Source: a virus
DNA length: 64,000 nt
Virus record (IMG/VR): IMGVR_UViG_3300027969_000073
Coordinates: 1 to 64,000 of that record
Direction: 5' to 3' (one strand)
The translations under genes were made by a program, and so were the position numbers. Below are positions 1 through 7,320 of this stretch, in pieces. The notes beneath the pieces are model-generated. The model was not told the origin of the DNA. It made no database searches and saw only the letters and a list, made by a program, of their open reading frames with translations. Within the stretch, counting starts at the first letter, position 1. The number at the start of each line of letters is the position of its first letter.

Positions 1-342
1 AACAATATGCTTACAACACAGAGGACTTCTCATCCTTAAGACACATAAACTTCAGTTCCCGCACAGCAGTGAGATGGGCTAAGTTATATACAATTTCTCG
101 GAGCTGGAAGTAGAAAGCTGAAGAGTGTGTCTTTTATAGTCAGGTGGTGAAAATATAAGAAACACAAGGACAGCGTAATAGCTTATAAAAAGGTTTCCGA
201 AAAAGTTGCAGGGGTAGTTCCTGCCCTGACTACCATATTTATGTAAGCTTGGCCACAAGAATAAATATGACATAAATTCTTAAAGCAGAAAGGTAAGGCT
301 TGCCACACAGCGATGAAAGTGTGGCTCTTTAAATTCTTTAAA
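1..342. other. Gene-poor, hairpin-rich leader region; possible structured RNA
   Basis: No convincing protein gene is visible in this stretch. It is richer in G+C (about 38-45 percent in the first 120 bases) than the coding DNA around it. Bases 137-144 are exactly complementary to 225-232, enclosing about 80 bases. A 5-bp hairpin at 208-212/220-224 abuts the 3' arm of that long stem, so the two could stack. A further hairpin of 7 bp lies at 302-308/319-325, followed by a short T-rich run. I tried to fit tRNA and group I intron signatures and could not. A structured RNA or an untranslated leader of the early genes is the best guess, and it is only a guess. Confidence 0.35.
302..330 (+). terminator. 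Hairpin with short T-rich tail just before the first gene
   Basis: A perfect 7-bp stem (302-308 with 319-325, core GCCACAC/GTGTGGC) with a 10-base loop is followed by CTCTTT. It could terminate or attenuate a transcript entering from the left, or shape the 5' end of the mRNA of the gene at 343. The T-run is weak, so termination is uncertain. Confidence 0.4.
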
Positions 343-585
343 ATGAAAAAACTAGGAACATTATTTTTAAACAAAGAAGATAGTCAATGGACTGTTAAAG
401 AAAAAATAGGAGAACATGAAATGCTCCATTCACTATATTTTGAAGCTGAATCAGACACTTTTTTATCCTTACTTAAAGATAATTCTAAAGTAATTTTTGT
501 TTTAGTCGATGAATTTTCTAATCCTGAACTATTTAAAAATATTCCCTTTATGGAAGGGAATTACAAAGCTAAATTAATTTTTTAA
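343..585 (+). CDS. Small hypothetical early protein (80 aa)
   Basis: I do not recognise this protein. The reading frame is open from 313, but an ATG at 313 would lie inside the loop of the hairpin at 302-325. The ATG at 343, in an A/T-rich context and followed by Lys-Lys-Leu-Gly, is the more likely start. The product is a mixed alpha/beta, fairly acidic small protein without membrane segments or cysteine motifs. It is the first gene of the plus-strand accessory cluster. Function unknown. Confidence 0.55.
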   Translation: MKKLGTLFLNKEDSQWTVKEKIGEHEMLHSLYFEAESDTFLSLLKDNSKVIFVLVDEFSNPELFKNIPFMEGNYKAKLIF

Positions 586-602
586 CCTTAAAAATTTACT
601 GT

Positions 603-821
603 ATGAAAGTAGAGATTATTATGAATGGAACTATTAAAATGGTTCACATTCCTGAAAATGAAATGGAAGAAATGGCACTATCAATGATGGCTAAAAACGA
701 AGTAGAAGTTACTTACGTAGATCGTGTTACTCAAATTCTTGATAAACAAGTAGAGAAACATTTAGTTCTTAAACCAAAAACAAGAATGACTGATGAAAAG
801 TATGAAAAGAAAATTAATTAG
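603..821 (+). CDS. Small hypothetical protein (72 aa)
   Basis: Unrecognised. The start codon at 603 lies 18 bases after the previous stop. The protein has a methionine-rich segment around residues 24-30 and a charged C-terminus. It ends in TAG; if TAG were read through, only about ten residues would be added before TAA. A second short frame starting at 793 overlaps its 3' end. Confidence 0.5.
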   Translation: MKVEIIMNGTIKMVHIPENEMEEMALSMMAKNEVEVTYVDRVTQILDKQVEKHLVLKPKTRMTDEKYEKKIN

Positions 822-954
822 TCATATTGGACATTGCCAATAGGGAATTAAAAATATTCTTCAACATAATCAAAAGTTTTACTACAAAAGAAAAACTTAT
901 TATTTCCGTAAACAGATTGAAATAGCTAACAGATTATTAAAAAAATTAAAATAG
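793..954 (+). CDS. Short basic ORF interrupted by one in-frame TAG (candidate readthrough gene)
   Basis: An ATG at 793 (or 802) opens a frame of 16 codons that meets TAG at 841-843. The same frame then continues for 36 sense codons to a TAG at 952-954, two bases before the next ATG at 956. The second half has no ATG of its own and encodes a lysine/tyrosine-rich helix-like peptide ending in LLKKLK. Read with TAG as glutamine, the 53-residue basic protein looks coherent and fits the tight gene packing. The alternatives are a broken gene, an ATT start at 847, or chance. TAG recoding to Gln is known in some crAss-like phages, but many early genes here end in TAG. Confidence 0.35.
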
Positions 955-955
955 T

Positions 956-1126
956 ATGACACCAAAAGAAAAAGCAAAAGAGCTTGTGTTTAAGAAATTT
1001 GGATGCTCTAAAAGGTATGCATTACTAGCAGTTCATGAGATAATAGATAATTATGAAGAAAGATATAAATATTGTAATAGTAAAATTTATTGGCAAGAAG
1101 TTAAACAAGAAATAGAAAAATTATGA
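956..1126 (+). CDS. Small hypothetical protein (56 aa)
   Basis: An unrecognised 56-codon frame from ATG at 956 to TGA at 1124-1126. It fills the gap between neighbours exactly, and its stop overlaps the ATG of the next gene (1123) in an ATGA arrangement, which supports translation. The product is helical and charged with two cysteines (residues 17 and 40). Confidence 0.55.
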   Translation: MTPKEKAKELVFKKFGCSKRYALLAVHEIIDNYEERYKYCNSKIYWQEVKQEIEKL

Positions 1127-1596
1127 AAGCAAAACTGATTAAGAAAGGAAATGAATACATTCTCAATCCGTCAATAGTTGGTCATAAACTATCCAAACAA
1201 AACTGTGATGAGATATTCGGAGTATTTGATGTTGAGAAGTTGGCTGAGGAATATTGTATTCATGAACCTAAAAATGTAATAGAATTAAGAGATGTTAATC
1301 TTATTAAGCTAGGTTTTAGAGATGGCTTCAACAAAGCAATGGAGTTGAATAAAGACAAGGTGTTTACTTTGGAGGATATGAGAAAGGCTTATTTTCAAGG
1401 AGATTATGATGCTTTTTTAGAGGGGGGTTATACTAAAAAGGAAAATGATTTTATCCAATCCCTCCAACAACCAACAGAAATTGAAGTTAAGATTGAGATG
1501 GAAGAAGTACAAGAAATATACAGAGATGGAACAGTTAAATGGGAGAGATGCCCAAAACTTGACTCATCAGGGTGTTTAATACTTAAAAAGATTTGA
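1123..1596 (+). CDS. Hypothetical accessory phage protein (157 aa)
   Basis: I do not recognise a named domain. The N-terminal part (residues 1-60) looks like a beta-rich start followed by helices; residues 60-100 contain an amphipathic helix that reads like the IKLGFRDGF segment common in small accessory proteins of Bacteroidota phages. The start overlaps the upstream stop by four bases, and the next gene begins one base after its TGA. Cytosolic; function unknown. Confidence 0.55.
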   Translation: MKAKLIKKGNEYILNPSIVGHKLSKQNCDEIFGVFDVEKLAEEYCIHEPKNVIELRDVNLIKLGFRDGFNKAMELNKDKVFTLEDMRKAYFQGDYDAFLEGGYTKKENDFIQSLQQPTEIEVKIEMEEVQEIYRDGTVKWERCPKLDSSGCLILKKI

Positions 1597-1597
1597 T

Positions 1598-2371
1598 ATG
1601 AAAAACATACATTTAATACCAACAGAGAAAGCAAGTAGGTTAGGGTATCTAACTAAAAAAGGAAAAGAAGTCTTTAAAGATTTAAGGTTATTTGACAGAT
1701 TTATGCCTAATATATTGGATAGTGAAAATCAAAACATCTACATCACTTCTGATGAAGAAATTAAAGTGGGAGATTGGTATTATTTACCAAGAACAAATTC
1801 AGTTCATGAATGTGTTGAAGACCCAACAGAATTAAATTTAGAAAGAAGATTGGGTATTGCTAAAATTGTTCTAACAACAGACCAAGACTTAATAAAAGAT
1901 GGTGTACAAGCTATTGATGATGAGTTTTTAACATGGTTTGTTAAGAATAGTGAGTGTGAAGAAGTTGAAACATATTCTTTAGGTATTCAAAATGTTGAAA
2001 CAGGAGAAAGTGGTCATTATAAATATGAAATCATCATTCCACAAGAAGAACCTAAACAAGAAACACTTGAAGAAGCAGCTGAAAATAATTATCCATTAGA
2101 AATTTGGTCAGAAGAGCAATCTTTAATAAGAAAGTTAGCTTTTATAAAAGGTGCTAAATGGATGCAGGAACAAATGTATAGTGAGGAAGAGCCTGATTAT
2201 GAAAAAATTAAACAAGCCTTGATTGAATTTAAAAAAACGCCAATGACATTTGTTCCTGATGAAAGAATGTATAGTGAGGAAGAAGTTTGGAATATGTGTA
2301 ATGAATTAGCATCTTATTTTATTGATGGAGATACTTTTGATTTACAAGAATGGTTTAACCAATTTAAATAA
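1598..2371 (+). CDS. Hypothetical accessory phage protein with acidic repeats (257 aa)
   Basis: Unrecognised by name, but the layout is familiar from accessory genes of Bacteroidota phages: a folded N-terminal half (about 1-145), then an acidic linker, then two copies of an RMYSEEE/QMYSEEE-type motif near residues 195 and 230, then a C-terminal segment with the sequence YFIDGDTFDLQEWFNQ. No catalytic motif, signal peptide or membrane segment is visible. The ATG at 1598 directly follows the preceding stop. Confidence 0.55.
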   Translation: MKNIHLIPTEKASRLGYLTKKGKEVFKDLRLFDRFMPNILDSENQNIYITSDEEIKVGDWYYLPRTNSVHECVEDPTELNLERRLGIAKIVLTTDQDLIKDGVQAIDDEFLTWFVKNSECEEVETYSLGIQNVETGESGHYKYEIIIPQEEPKQETLEEAAENNYPLEIWSEEQSLIRKLAFIKGAKWMQEQMYSEEEPDYEKIKQALIEFKKTPMTFVPDERMYSEEEVWNMCNELASYFIDGDTFDLQEWFNQFK

Positions 2372-2378
2372 GAATAAT

Positions 2379-2591
2379 ATGAAAACAGCAGTAGAATGGT
2401 TAGAAAATGAGTTGTCAAGAATTGGTTTAACTCATTCGGTAATTGGTGATAAAATAAGCCAAGCCAAAGAAATGGAGAAGCAACAAATGAATTGTACATG
2501 GGATGATAGTAGAATCAATAAATGGGGTGATGATGATTTAGGTAAAAAAACATCATTCAATGATTACTACAACGAAACCTTTAAATCATAA
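2379..2591 (+). CDS. Small accessory protein, paralogue of the gene at 2804 (70 aa)
   Basis: The frame is open from 2322, but the ATG at 2379 is preceded by AATAAT, the same context used by its neighbours, so it is chosen. The protein begins with a helix containing AVEWLENELS, has an AKEMEKQQ helix, and ends with YYNETFKS. The gene at 2804 shares the central AKEMEK and the C-terminal YYNETFKS, so the two are probably duplicates. Function unknown. Confidence 0.6.
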   Translation: MKTAVEWLENELSRIGLTHSVIGDKISQAKEMEKQQMNCTWDDSRINKWGDDDLGKKTSFNDYYNETFKS

Positions 2592-2595
2592 TAAT

Positions 2596-2778
2596 ATGAG
2601 CAAAATATTAGAATTATCAACACCAAAAGGTAGATTAAAAGAAGGTCAATTTGTCACTTACAAAGGTGATGAAAATGTAAATGTTTATACTATTGTAGAT
2701 ACTGAAACAATACAAGCATTTTACCCTTCTGAAGATGGGAGTCTAATTGAAATTAAGATTGAAGACTTATCTTATTAA
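2596..2778 (+). CDS. Small hypothetical beta-rich protein (60 aa)
   Basis: The ATG at 2596 in an AATAAT context is chosen over the in-frame ATG at 2560, which lies inside the upstream gene. The product looks like a small beta-barrel (SH3-like) protein: short alternating hydrophobic strands with a GQFVTYKGDE turn. It sits between the two paralogous genes at 2379 and 2804. Function unknown. Confidence 0.5.
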   Translation: MSKILELSTPKGRLKEGQFVTYKGDENVNVYTIVDTETIQAFYPSEDGSLIEIKIEDLSY

Positions 2779-2803
2779 TAATTAAAATTTAAAATAGAAT
2801 AAT

Positions 2804-3055
2804 ATGAAAAAACAAACACCTGTAGAGTTTTTAATAAAAGAATTTAGTGATCTTCTTGGCCCATTAGACACTAAACCAATGCAAGATTTATTAATGATGG
2901 ATTCAATAAAAAGAGCCAAAGAAATGGAGAAAATACAGATAATTGATGCTTATAATGAAGGTGATAATAATGGAGCTGATAGAATTTATTATCATAGTAA
3001 TAGAGATGATAAATCAGCAGAACAATACTACAACGAAACATTTAAATCAGAATAA
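2804..3055 (+). CDS. Small accessory protein, paralogue of the gene at 2379 (83 aa)
   Basis: It shares with the gene at 2379 an N-terminal helix (VEFLIKEFS against VEWLENELS), a central AKEMEK helix and the terminal YYNETFKS. The C-terminal segment IIDAYNEGD is typical of small accessory proteins of Bacteroidota phages. The start is an ATG preceded by GAATAAT. Likely a product of tandem duplication; function unknown. Confidence 0.6.
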   Translation: MKKQTPVEFLIKEFSDLLGPLDTKPMQDLLMMDSIKRAKEMEKIQIIDAYNEGDNNGADRIYYHSNRDDKSAEQYYNETFKSE

Positions 3056-3056
3056 T

Positions 3057-3159
3057 ATGAAAGAATACAGAAAAAATGTATAAAATAATATGCAAAAGCA
3101 TATAAAACAGCCAAAAAGTACAATATAATATGCAAAAACGTATAATATGGGAAAGATAA
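3057..3159 (+). repeat. Three mini-ORFs and a 40-base-period repeat before the gene at 3147
   Basis: Two copies of a 21-base unit (3085-3105 and 3125-3145, two mismatches) lie 40 bases apart. Each contains an ATG preceded by ATAAT. Together with the ATG at 3057 they open mini-ORFs of 8, 12 and 9 codons (3057-3083, 3090-3128, 3130-3159), the last overlapping the start of the gene at 3147. They may be remnants of duplicated gene starts or a run of upstream ORFs. Confidence 0.4.
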
Positions 3160-3368
3160 TATTAGAGTTTGACTCTGTAGAAGAAGCAGATGAAGCTAAA
3201 ACAGCAGTACAAGCTGGAGATTGGAAACAAGCTATGTGGACTCTTGATCAAAAACTTAGAAGCATAGTAAAATATGGTGGATACAGTGATGAAGAAAGAG
3301 AATTTGCTGAAAAGTTAAGAGAAGAAATAAGAGAAATATTGAATGATGATGGTTTAAAACTAGATTAA
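3147..3368 (+). CDS. Small hypothetical helical protein (73 aa)
   Basis: The protein begins with a short strand (KIILEFDS) and then a long charged helical region. The motif EEADEAKTAVQAGDW and the following YGG turn are typical of small phage proteins that I know only as conserved hypotheticals. It ends two bases before the next ATG, implying one transcript. Confidence 0.6.
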   Translation: MGKIILEFDSVEEADEAKTAVQAGDWKQAMWTLDQKLRSIVKYGGYSDEEREFAEKLREEIREILNDDGLKLD

Positions 3369-3369
3369 T

Positions 3370-3573
3370 ATGGCAGAAAAGAAAAAGAATTATCCAAAAT
3401 TTAAGATTGTAGAAGATATAATGACAGGTTTTCATGTGATGAAGAAAACATCATGGTGGACACGTTGGAAATACGTTAGACGTAAGACTGCGCCTTTTTT
3501 AATTTGGAGATGGGATACTCGTAAAGGAGCTCAAGCTTACATTAATTTAAAAGGTCATGGCAAAAATAAATAA
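3370..3573 (+). CDS. Small basic hypothetical protein (67 aa)
   Basis: Lysine-, arginine- and tryptophan-rich (TSWWTRWKYVRRKT near residues 27-40), which suggests nucleic-acid contact, but no named domain is recognised. It starts one base after the upstream TAA and overlaps the next small gene (3557) by 17 bases. Confidence 0.5.
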   Translation: MAEKKKNYPKFKIVEDIMTGFHVMKKTSWWTRWKYVRRKTAPFLIWRWDTRKGAQAYINLKGHGKNK

Positions 3574-3721
3574 ATTATCTGAAAAGCTTGAAAAGCGTGG
3601 AAGAAAAGAAATAATCTACATGAAAAATATGTGGAAAATAATGACTAGCAGCAGAATAATTCCTCGATATGTAGGAAAAAGAGTTAATAACGAATTTTTA
3701 GAAGATAAATGGGATCAATAA
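3557..3721 (+). CDS. Small basic hypothetical protein (54 aa)
   Basis: A 54-codon frame from ATG at 3557 to TAA at 3719-3721 that fills the gap between the genes at 3370 and 3709, overlapping both slightly. The product is strongly basic, with a charged N-terminal helix and the segment SSRIIPRYVGKRV. The fit with neighbours supports a real gene; function unknown. Confidence 0.5.
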   Translation: MAKINKLSEKLEKRGRKEIIYMKNMWKIMTSSRIIPRYVGKRVNNEFLEDKWDQ

Positions 3722-4266
3722 ATTTTATAAAAGATGGCCGTGGATGGTCAATGAGAGAAGTTTTTAAAGACTTACAAGAAGAAGCTAGAATAGAATATGG
3801 AGATGATTCTTATAATGGCAAAATTAATAATTGCCCAGGAGTTCATGATTGTACTAGAGAGTTTTTAGAATCTAAGTTAGACCTTGATGAATTTATAGAA
3901 AAGAAACTGGAAAATATGACCAAGTTTGAACCAGGTTTAAGCGTATGTGTTAGAAAGCCTGTACTAAATTCTAATAAAGTAAAGTCAAAGGTTGACCATA
4001 TTGTAACTCCTGGCACTAAGAAATGGATTCTTAAGTATCAAGTAGAGTCTCTTTCAAGTGATGATTATAGAACTCCTAGTTTTTTAACAAAAGGAGAAGC
4101 TGTTAATTATGCTAGAGAAATGTCCGAATTACATCGAGCTACTTACAAAGTTTCTATGATAAAAGAACTTGAAAAAGGAGTCAATAAGGTAGCAGAAATA
4201 TCGTATAAACCGTCTAAAACCGAAAAAGAGGGCCAATTTGTTTTCTTTGGAGTTGTTCCTGATTAA
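3709..4266 (+). CDS. Hypothetical protein next to DNA polymerase (185 aa)
   Basis: I do not recognise a fold. The N-terminal half has a run of helices and a pair of cysteines (about residues 42 and 48). The C-terminal half (about 88-185) looks like an alpha/beta domain ending in a FVFFGVVPD strand. It starts inside the previous small gene and ends two bases before the polymerase start, so it is probably co-translated with the polymerase and may serve replication; that link is inferred from position only. Confidence 0.55.
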   Translation: MGSINFIKDGRGWSMREVFKDLQEEARIEYGDDSYNGKINNCPGVHDCTREFLESKLDLDEFIEKKLENMTKFEPGLSVCVRKPVLNSNKVKSKVDHIVTPGTKKWILKYQVESLSSDDYRTPSFLTKGEAVNYAREMSELHRATYKVSMIKELEKGVNKVAEISYKPSKTEKEGQFVFFGVVPD

Positions 4267-4268
4267 TT

Positions 4269-6278
4269 ATGATTTATTTGGTAACTAACCAACAGGAAAT
4301 GTTTACTCCTGTTGGTTATTCTATGGCAACTGTAGAAGATTCTATTAATTATCTAAAAAATTTAGATGTTTTAGGCTTTGATACAGAAACTATGGGATTC
4401 GACCCTTATACTAAACAATTGTTGTCTATGCAGATAGGTGATGCTGAGCGTCAATATGTAATTGATTGTATAACTGTAGACCCAAAACGTTATAAAAAGC
4501 TGTTAGAGAAGAAAGAATTGATAATGCATAATGCAAAGTTCGATTTAAGATTTCTCTATTATCAAGGAATTGTTCCTACTAAAGTCTTTGATACTTTCCT
4601 TGCAGAAAGAATCTTAACTACAGGTATTGATACAGCTAGAAGAAGTTTGGATGCAGTAGTATATAAATATTGCAAAATTGAGCTAGATAAAACTGTTCGT
4701 GGAAGTATTCATAGAGAAGGCCTAAGCACTAGAGTAATTAAATATGCTGCGGATGATGTAAGATATTTACATCAAGTAAAACGTAAACAAGAAGTTGCTC
4801 TAGAAGAAAAGCAATTGCAAAGAACTATGTCTTTGGATAATAAGTTTGTGCGTGTATTGGCTTATATCGAGCATTGTGGTATGTATATGAATCCTACAGA
4901 TTGGAGAAATAAATGCAATGATGATTTATTAAATCTAAATGCTGTTACAGAGAAACTTGATGAATTTATTCTTGATAACAGTGATGTGTATTCTAAGTAT
5001 ATTGATAATCAATTATCTCTGTTTTCTGAAGGAATCAAATGTAAACTTAATTGGGCTTCTTCTAAGCAAGTTATTCCTTTTATGCAATCTTTAGGAGTAG
5101 ATACTTTAGTGAAAGACAAAGAAACTGGCTTAATGAAACATTCTGTTGATAAGAAAGTTTTGGGACCACAAAAGAAAAAGCATCCTATTATTAGCACTTA
5201 CATTGAGTATACTGAATGTCAAAAAGTTGTGAGTACTTATGGTGAAAATTGGTTTGATTATATTAATTCTGCAACAGGAAGAATACATACCAATTACACT
5301 CAAATTATGAACACTGGTAGATTATCTAGTGGCCAAAAAGGTAGACCTAAACAAGGAATAGCTCAATTGCCTAATATGCAAAATGTTCCGTCTGATTCTA
5401 CAACTCGTTCTTGTTTTCAAGCTGAAAAAGGTAATATGCTAATTGTTAGTGATTACAGTGGTCAAGAGCAAATTGTCTTAGCCAATAAATCTTTAGATTC
5501 TGACCTATTGGAATTCTATTCTAAAGGGTTGGGAGATATGCACTCATTTATTGCATCTAAGATATTTCCTGATTTAAGCAATCTTTCATTAGATGAAATT
5601 AAAGATAATCATAAAGGAAAAAGACAGATTGCAAAAAGTGCTGGTTTTGCCATAAATTATGGCGGTACAGGCATTACTATTGCTCAAAACCTATCTATCT
5701 CTATTGAAGAGGGCGATGAAGTCTACAAGGCTTATTTTAAGGCATTTCCTGGATTAGCTAATTACTTTAAACAAGAAAAAGCCCGCGCATTAAAGTTGGG
5801 GTATATTCAGTTTAATAATGTAAGTGGTAGAAAATGCTTTATTCCATTCTTTGAAGATTATGAAAATTTGCATAAAGAAATTTACGAAACTGAAGGATTT
5901 TGGGATGAATATAAGTTGGAAAAGTCAGAAAATTCTCCTACTTTTATAAGCTATTACAAGCCCAAAGTTCGTGAGTATTTTATGAAGCGTGGAGATATTG
6001 AAAGAATGTCTTTGAACTATCCTATTCAGGGCACTAGTGCTGACATTACTAAATTAGCAGGTGTTTATTTCTTTGAATATTTAGAGCAAAATGATTTAAT
6101 TTTTAAAATCTTAATGCCTAATGTAGTTCATGATGAGTGGTTAGTAGAAGCACCTGAAGATATGGCTTCAGATATTAGTAAAATCTTGCAAGACTGTATG
6201 GAGAAAGCAGGTTTAGTATTTTGTAAAACTGTTAAATTAAAAGCAGAACCTCTTATCACTCGTATTTGGACACATTGA
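4269..6278 (+). CDS. Family A DNA polymerase with 3'-5' exonuclease
   Basis: This is the replicative polymerase. The exonuclease domain (about 30-190) shows Exo I with D38 and E40 (GFDTET), Exo II with N88 and D92 (HNAKFD), and Exo III with Y159 and D163. The polymerase domain shows motif A at D395 (SDYSGQE), motif B with R452, K456, Y464 and G465, and motif C H621-D622-E623. At 669 residues it lacks a 5'-3' exonuclease domain, as usual for phage family A enzymes. All catalytic acids are present, so it should be active. It follows a small unknown gene at two bases' distance and is followed by a hairpin and an inserted HNH endonuclease gene. Confidence 0.97.
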   Translation: MIYLVTNQQEMFTPVGYSMATVEDSINYLKNLDVLGFDTETMGFDPYTKQLLSMQIGDAERQYVIDCITVDPKRYKKLLEKKELIMHNAKFDLRFLYYQGIVPTKVFDTFLAERILTTGIDTARRSLDAVVYKYCKIELDKTVRGSIHREGLSTRVIKYAADDVRYLHQVKRKQEVALEEKQLQRTMSLDNKFVRVLAYIEHCGMYMNPTDWRNKCNDDLLNLNAVTEKLDEFILDNSDVYSKYIDNQLSLFSEGIKCKLNWASSKQVIPFMQSLGVDTLVKDKETGLMKHSVDKKVLGPQKKKHPIISTYIEYTECQKVVSTYGENWFDYINSATGRIHTNYTQIMNTGRLSSGQKGRPKQGIAQLPNMQNVPSDSTTRSCFQAEKGNMLIVSDYSGQEQIVLANKSLDSDLLEFYSKGLGDMHSFIASKIFPDLSNLSLDEIKDNHKGKRQIAKSAGFAINYGGTGITIAQNLSISIEEGDEVYKAYFKAFPGLANYFKQEKARALKLGYIQFNNVSGRKCFIPFFEDYENLHKEIYETEGFWDEYKLEKSENSPTFISYYKPKVREYFMKRGDIERMSLNYPIQGTSADITKLAGVYFFEYLEQNDLIFKILMPNVVHDEWLVEAPEDMASDISKILQDCMEKAGLVFCKTVKLKAEPLITRIWTH

Positions 6279-6303
6279 GGACAGTATATTTTAATACTGT
6301 CCT
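6278..6303 (+). terminator. Strong hairpin overlapping the polymerase stop
   Basis: A perfect 10-bp stem (6278-6287 with 6294-6303, AGGACAGTAT/ATACTGTCCT) with a 6-base loop starts at the last base of the polymerase stop codon. The bases after it are only moderately T-rich, so it may be a terminator, an attenuator or an mRNA-stabilising 3' end. It separates the polymerase from the inserted HNH endonuclease gene, a place where such genes often isolate themselves. Confidence 0.6.
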
Positions 6304-6343
6304 TATTAATTTTATTTATACATTTACAAGAAAATATGAAAAA

Positions 6344-6874
6344 ATGAATAATAAAATTTGTAGTCAATGTAAAAAAGAAAAATCTTTAGAGGAATTTCAT
6401 TCTGGTACAGGTAAAATGAGAAAACGTTCTCAATGTAAAACTTGTTGTAAGCTTTTATATGATACTCCAGAAAGATTAGAAAAAAATACTAAAAAACGAG
6501 CTGAAAAAAGAAAAAATGACCCTACTTATAGAAAAAGAGAACAAGAATTAATGAAAATTAATAATAGAAAAAATCCACTAAAATATTTAATTAAAATTGC
6601 TAAAATTAGAGCAAGAAATAAAAATTTAGAATTTTCTATTACAGAAGAAGACTTAATACTTCCCACAATATGTCCTTTACTAAAAATACCTTTACAGATA
6701 AATGAAGGTAAAAAAGAATATAATTCTTTTTCTATAGATAGAATTAATAACAATAAAGGATACATTCGAGGAAATGTTTGGATTATTTCTGTTAGAGCTA
6801 ATTGGCTTAAAAATAATGCCAGCATAGAAGAATTAGAATTACTAGTAAACAACTTAAAAAAATGGCAGCATTAG
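6344..6874 (+). CDS. HNH-type homing endonuclease
   Basis: The N-terminus has two zinc-knuckle pairs (CSQC near residue 9 and CKTC near 34), then a lysine-rich linker. The C-terminal part carries the phage HNH-family pattern CPLL...SIDRINNNKGYIRGN V...RANWLK (about 125-160). Such proteins cut DNA at intronless target sites and spread the gene. The frame is open from 6266, but that start lies inside the polymerase gene and hairpin; the ATG at 6344 immediately precedes the zinc knuckle. The gene sits between polymerase and the DnaA-like gene and is very A-rich, suggesting insertion. Some canonical HNH residues are replaced, which is common in this subfamily. Confidence 0.8.
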   Translation: MNNKICSQCKKEKSLEEFHSGTGKMRKRSQCKTCCKLLYDTPERLEKNTKKRAEKRKNDPTYRKREQELMKINNRKNPLKYLIKIAKIRARNKNLEFSITEEDLILPTICPLLKIPLQINEGKKEYNSFSIDRINNNKGYIRGNVWIISVRANWLKNNASIEELELLVNNLKKWQH

Positions 6875-7320
6875 AAAAAAAAGAAAGACGTAGAAAAGTA
6901 ATTGGAGCTAAATATTTAAGCCTAGAATTTGATGCTAGAATACAAGAGCTTAAAGATGAAATTGAGCTTTTAGAATCAGTTCGTCCTTTATATGAATACT
7001 TTTTAGCAATTAGAAGACAGCAAAATAGTTACATAGTTCAAATGAGAAAAATAGTTGCAAAGCAATTAATTAGTGAAGGATTTTCTAATTCTGAAGTATC
7101 TAGAATTGTTTGTCGAGATCATGCAACGGTAATTCATTTAAGACGAAAGCAAAAAAGTGCTGACCTTGTTGTAGAAGAAGTAGCTAATAATTACAAAAAT
7201 TGGATAGAAAACAGAGAATATCCTGTAACTTATACAAAAGTTGTTCCAAATTATTTAGCATCTACTGGATTTACTACAGTAACTAAGTATAAACTAAAAA
7301 AAATTGAGGAATGTCCTTAG
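6862..7320 (+). CDS. DnaA domain IV-like DNA-binding protein
   Basis: The first 60 residues are helical and charged. Residues about 65-100 match the C-terminal DNA-binding domain of DnaA: an IVAKQLI helix, a helix-turn-helix, and the signature CRDHATVIHLRRKQK, corresponding to GRDHTTVLHA in DnaA. There is no AAA+ domain, so this is not an initiator ATPase; it may bind origin-like boxes on the phage or host chromosome and recruit the nearby helicases. The start overlaps the HNH gene by 13 bases and the end overlaps the SF2 helicase by 10. The domain call is firm; the role is inferred. Confidence 0.75.
   Translation: MAALEKKERRRKVIGAKYLSLEFDARIQELKDEIELLESVRPLYEYFLAIRRQQNSYIVQMRKIVAKQLISEGFSNSEVSRIVCRDHATVIHLRRKQKSADLVVEEVANNYKNWIENREYPVTYTKVVPNYLASTGFTTVTKYKLKKIEECP

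Noticed and set aside
1-300. A tRNA gene or group I intron core in the leader region
   Set aside because: I looked for T-loop, anticodon and P7-type elements. A TATAGTC-like stretch occurs at 135-141 but no matching upstream partner in the right order was found.
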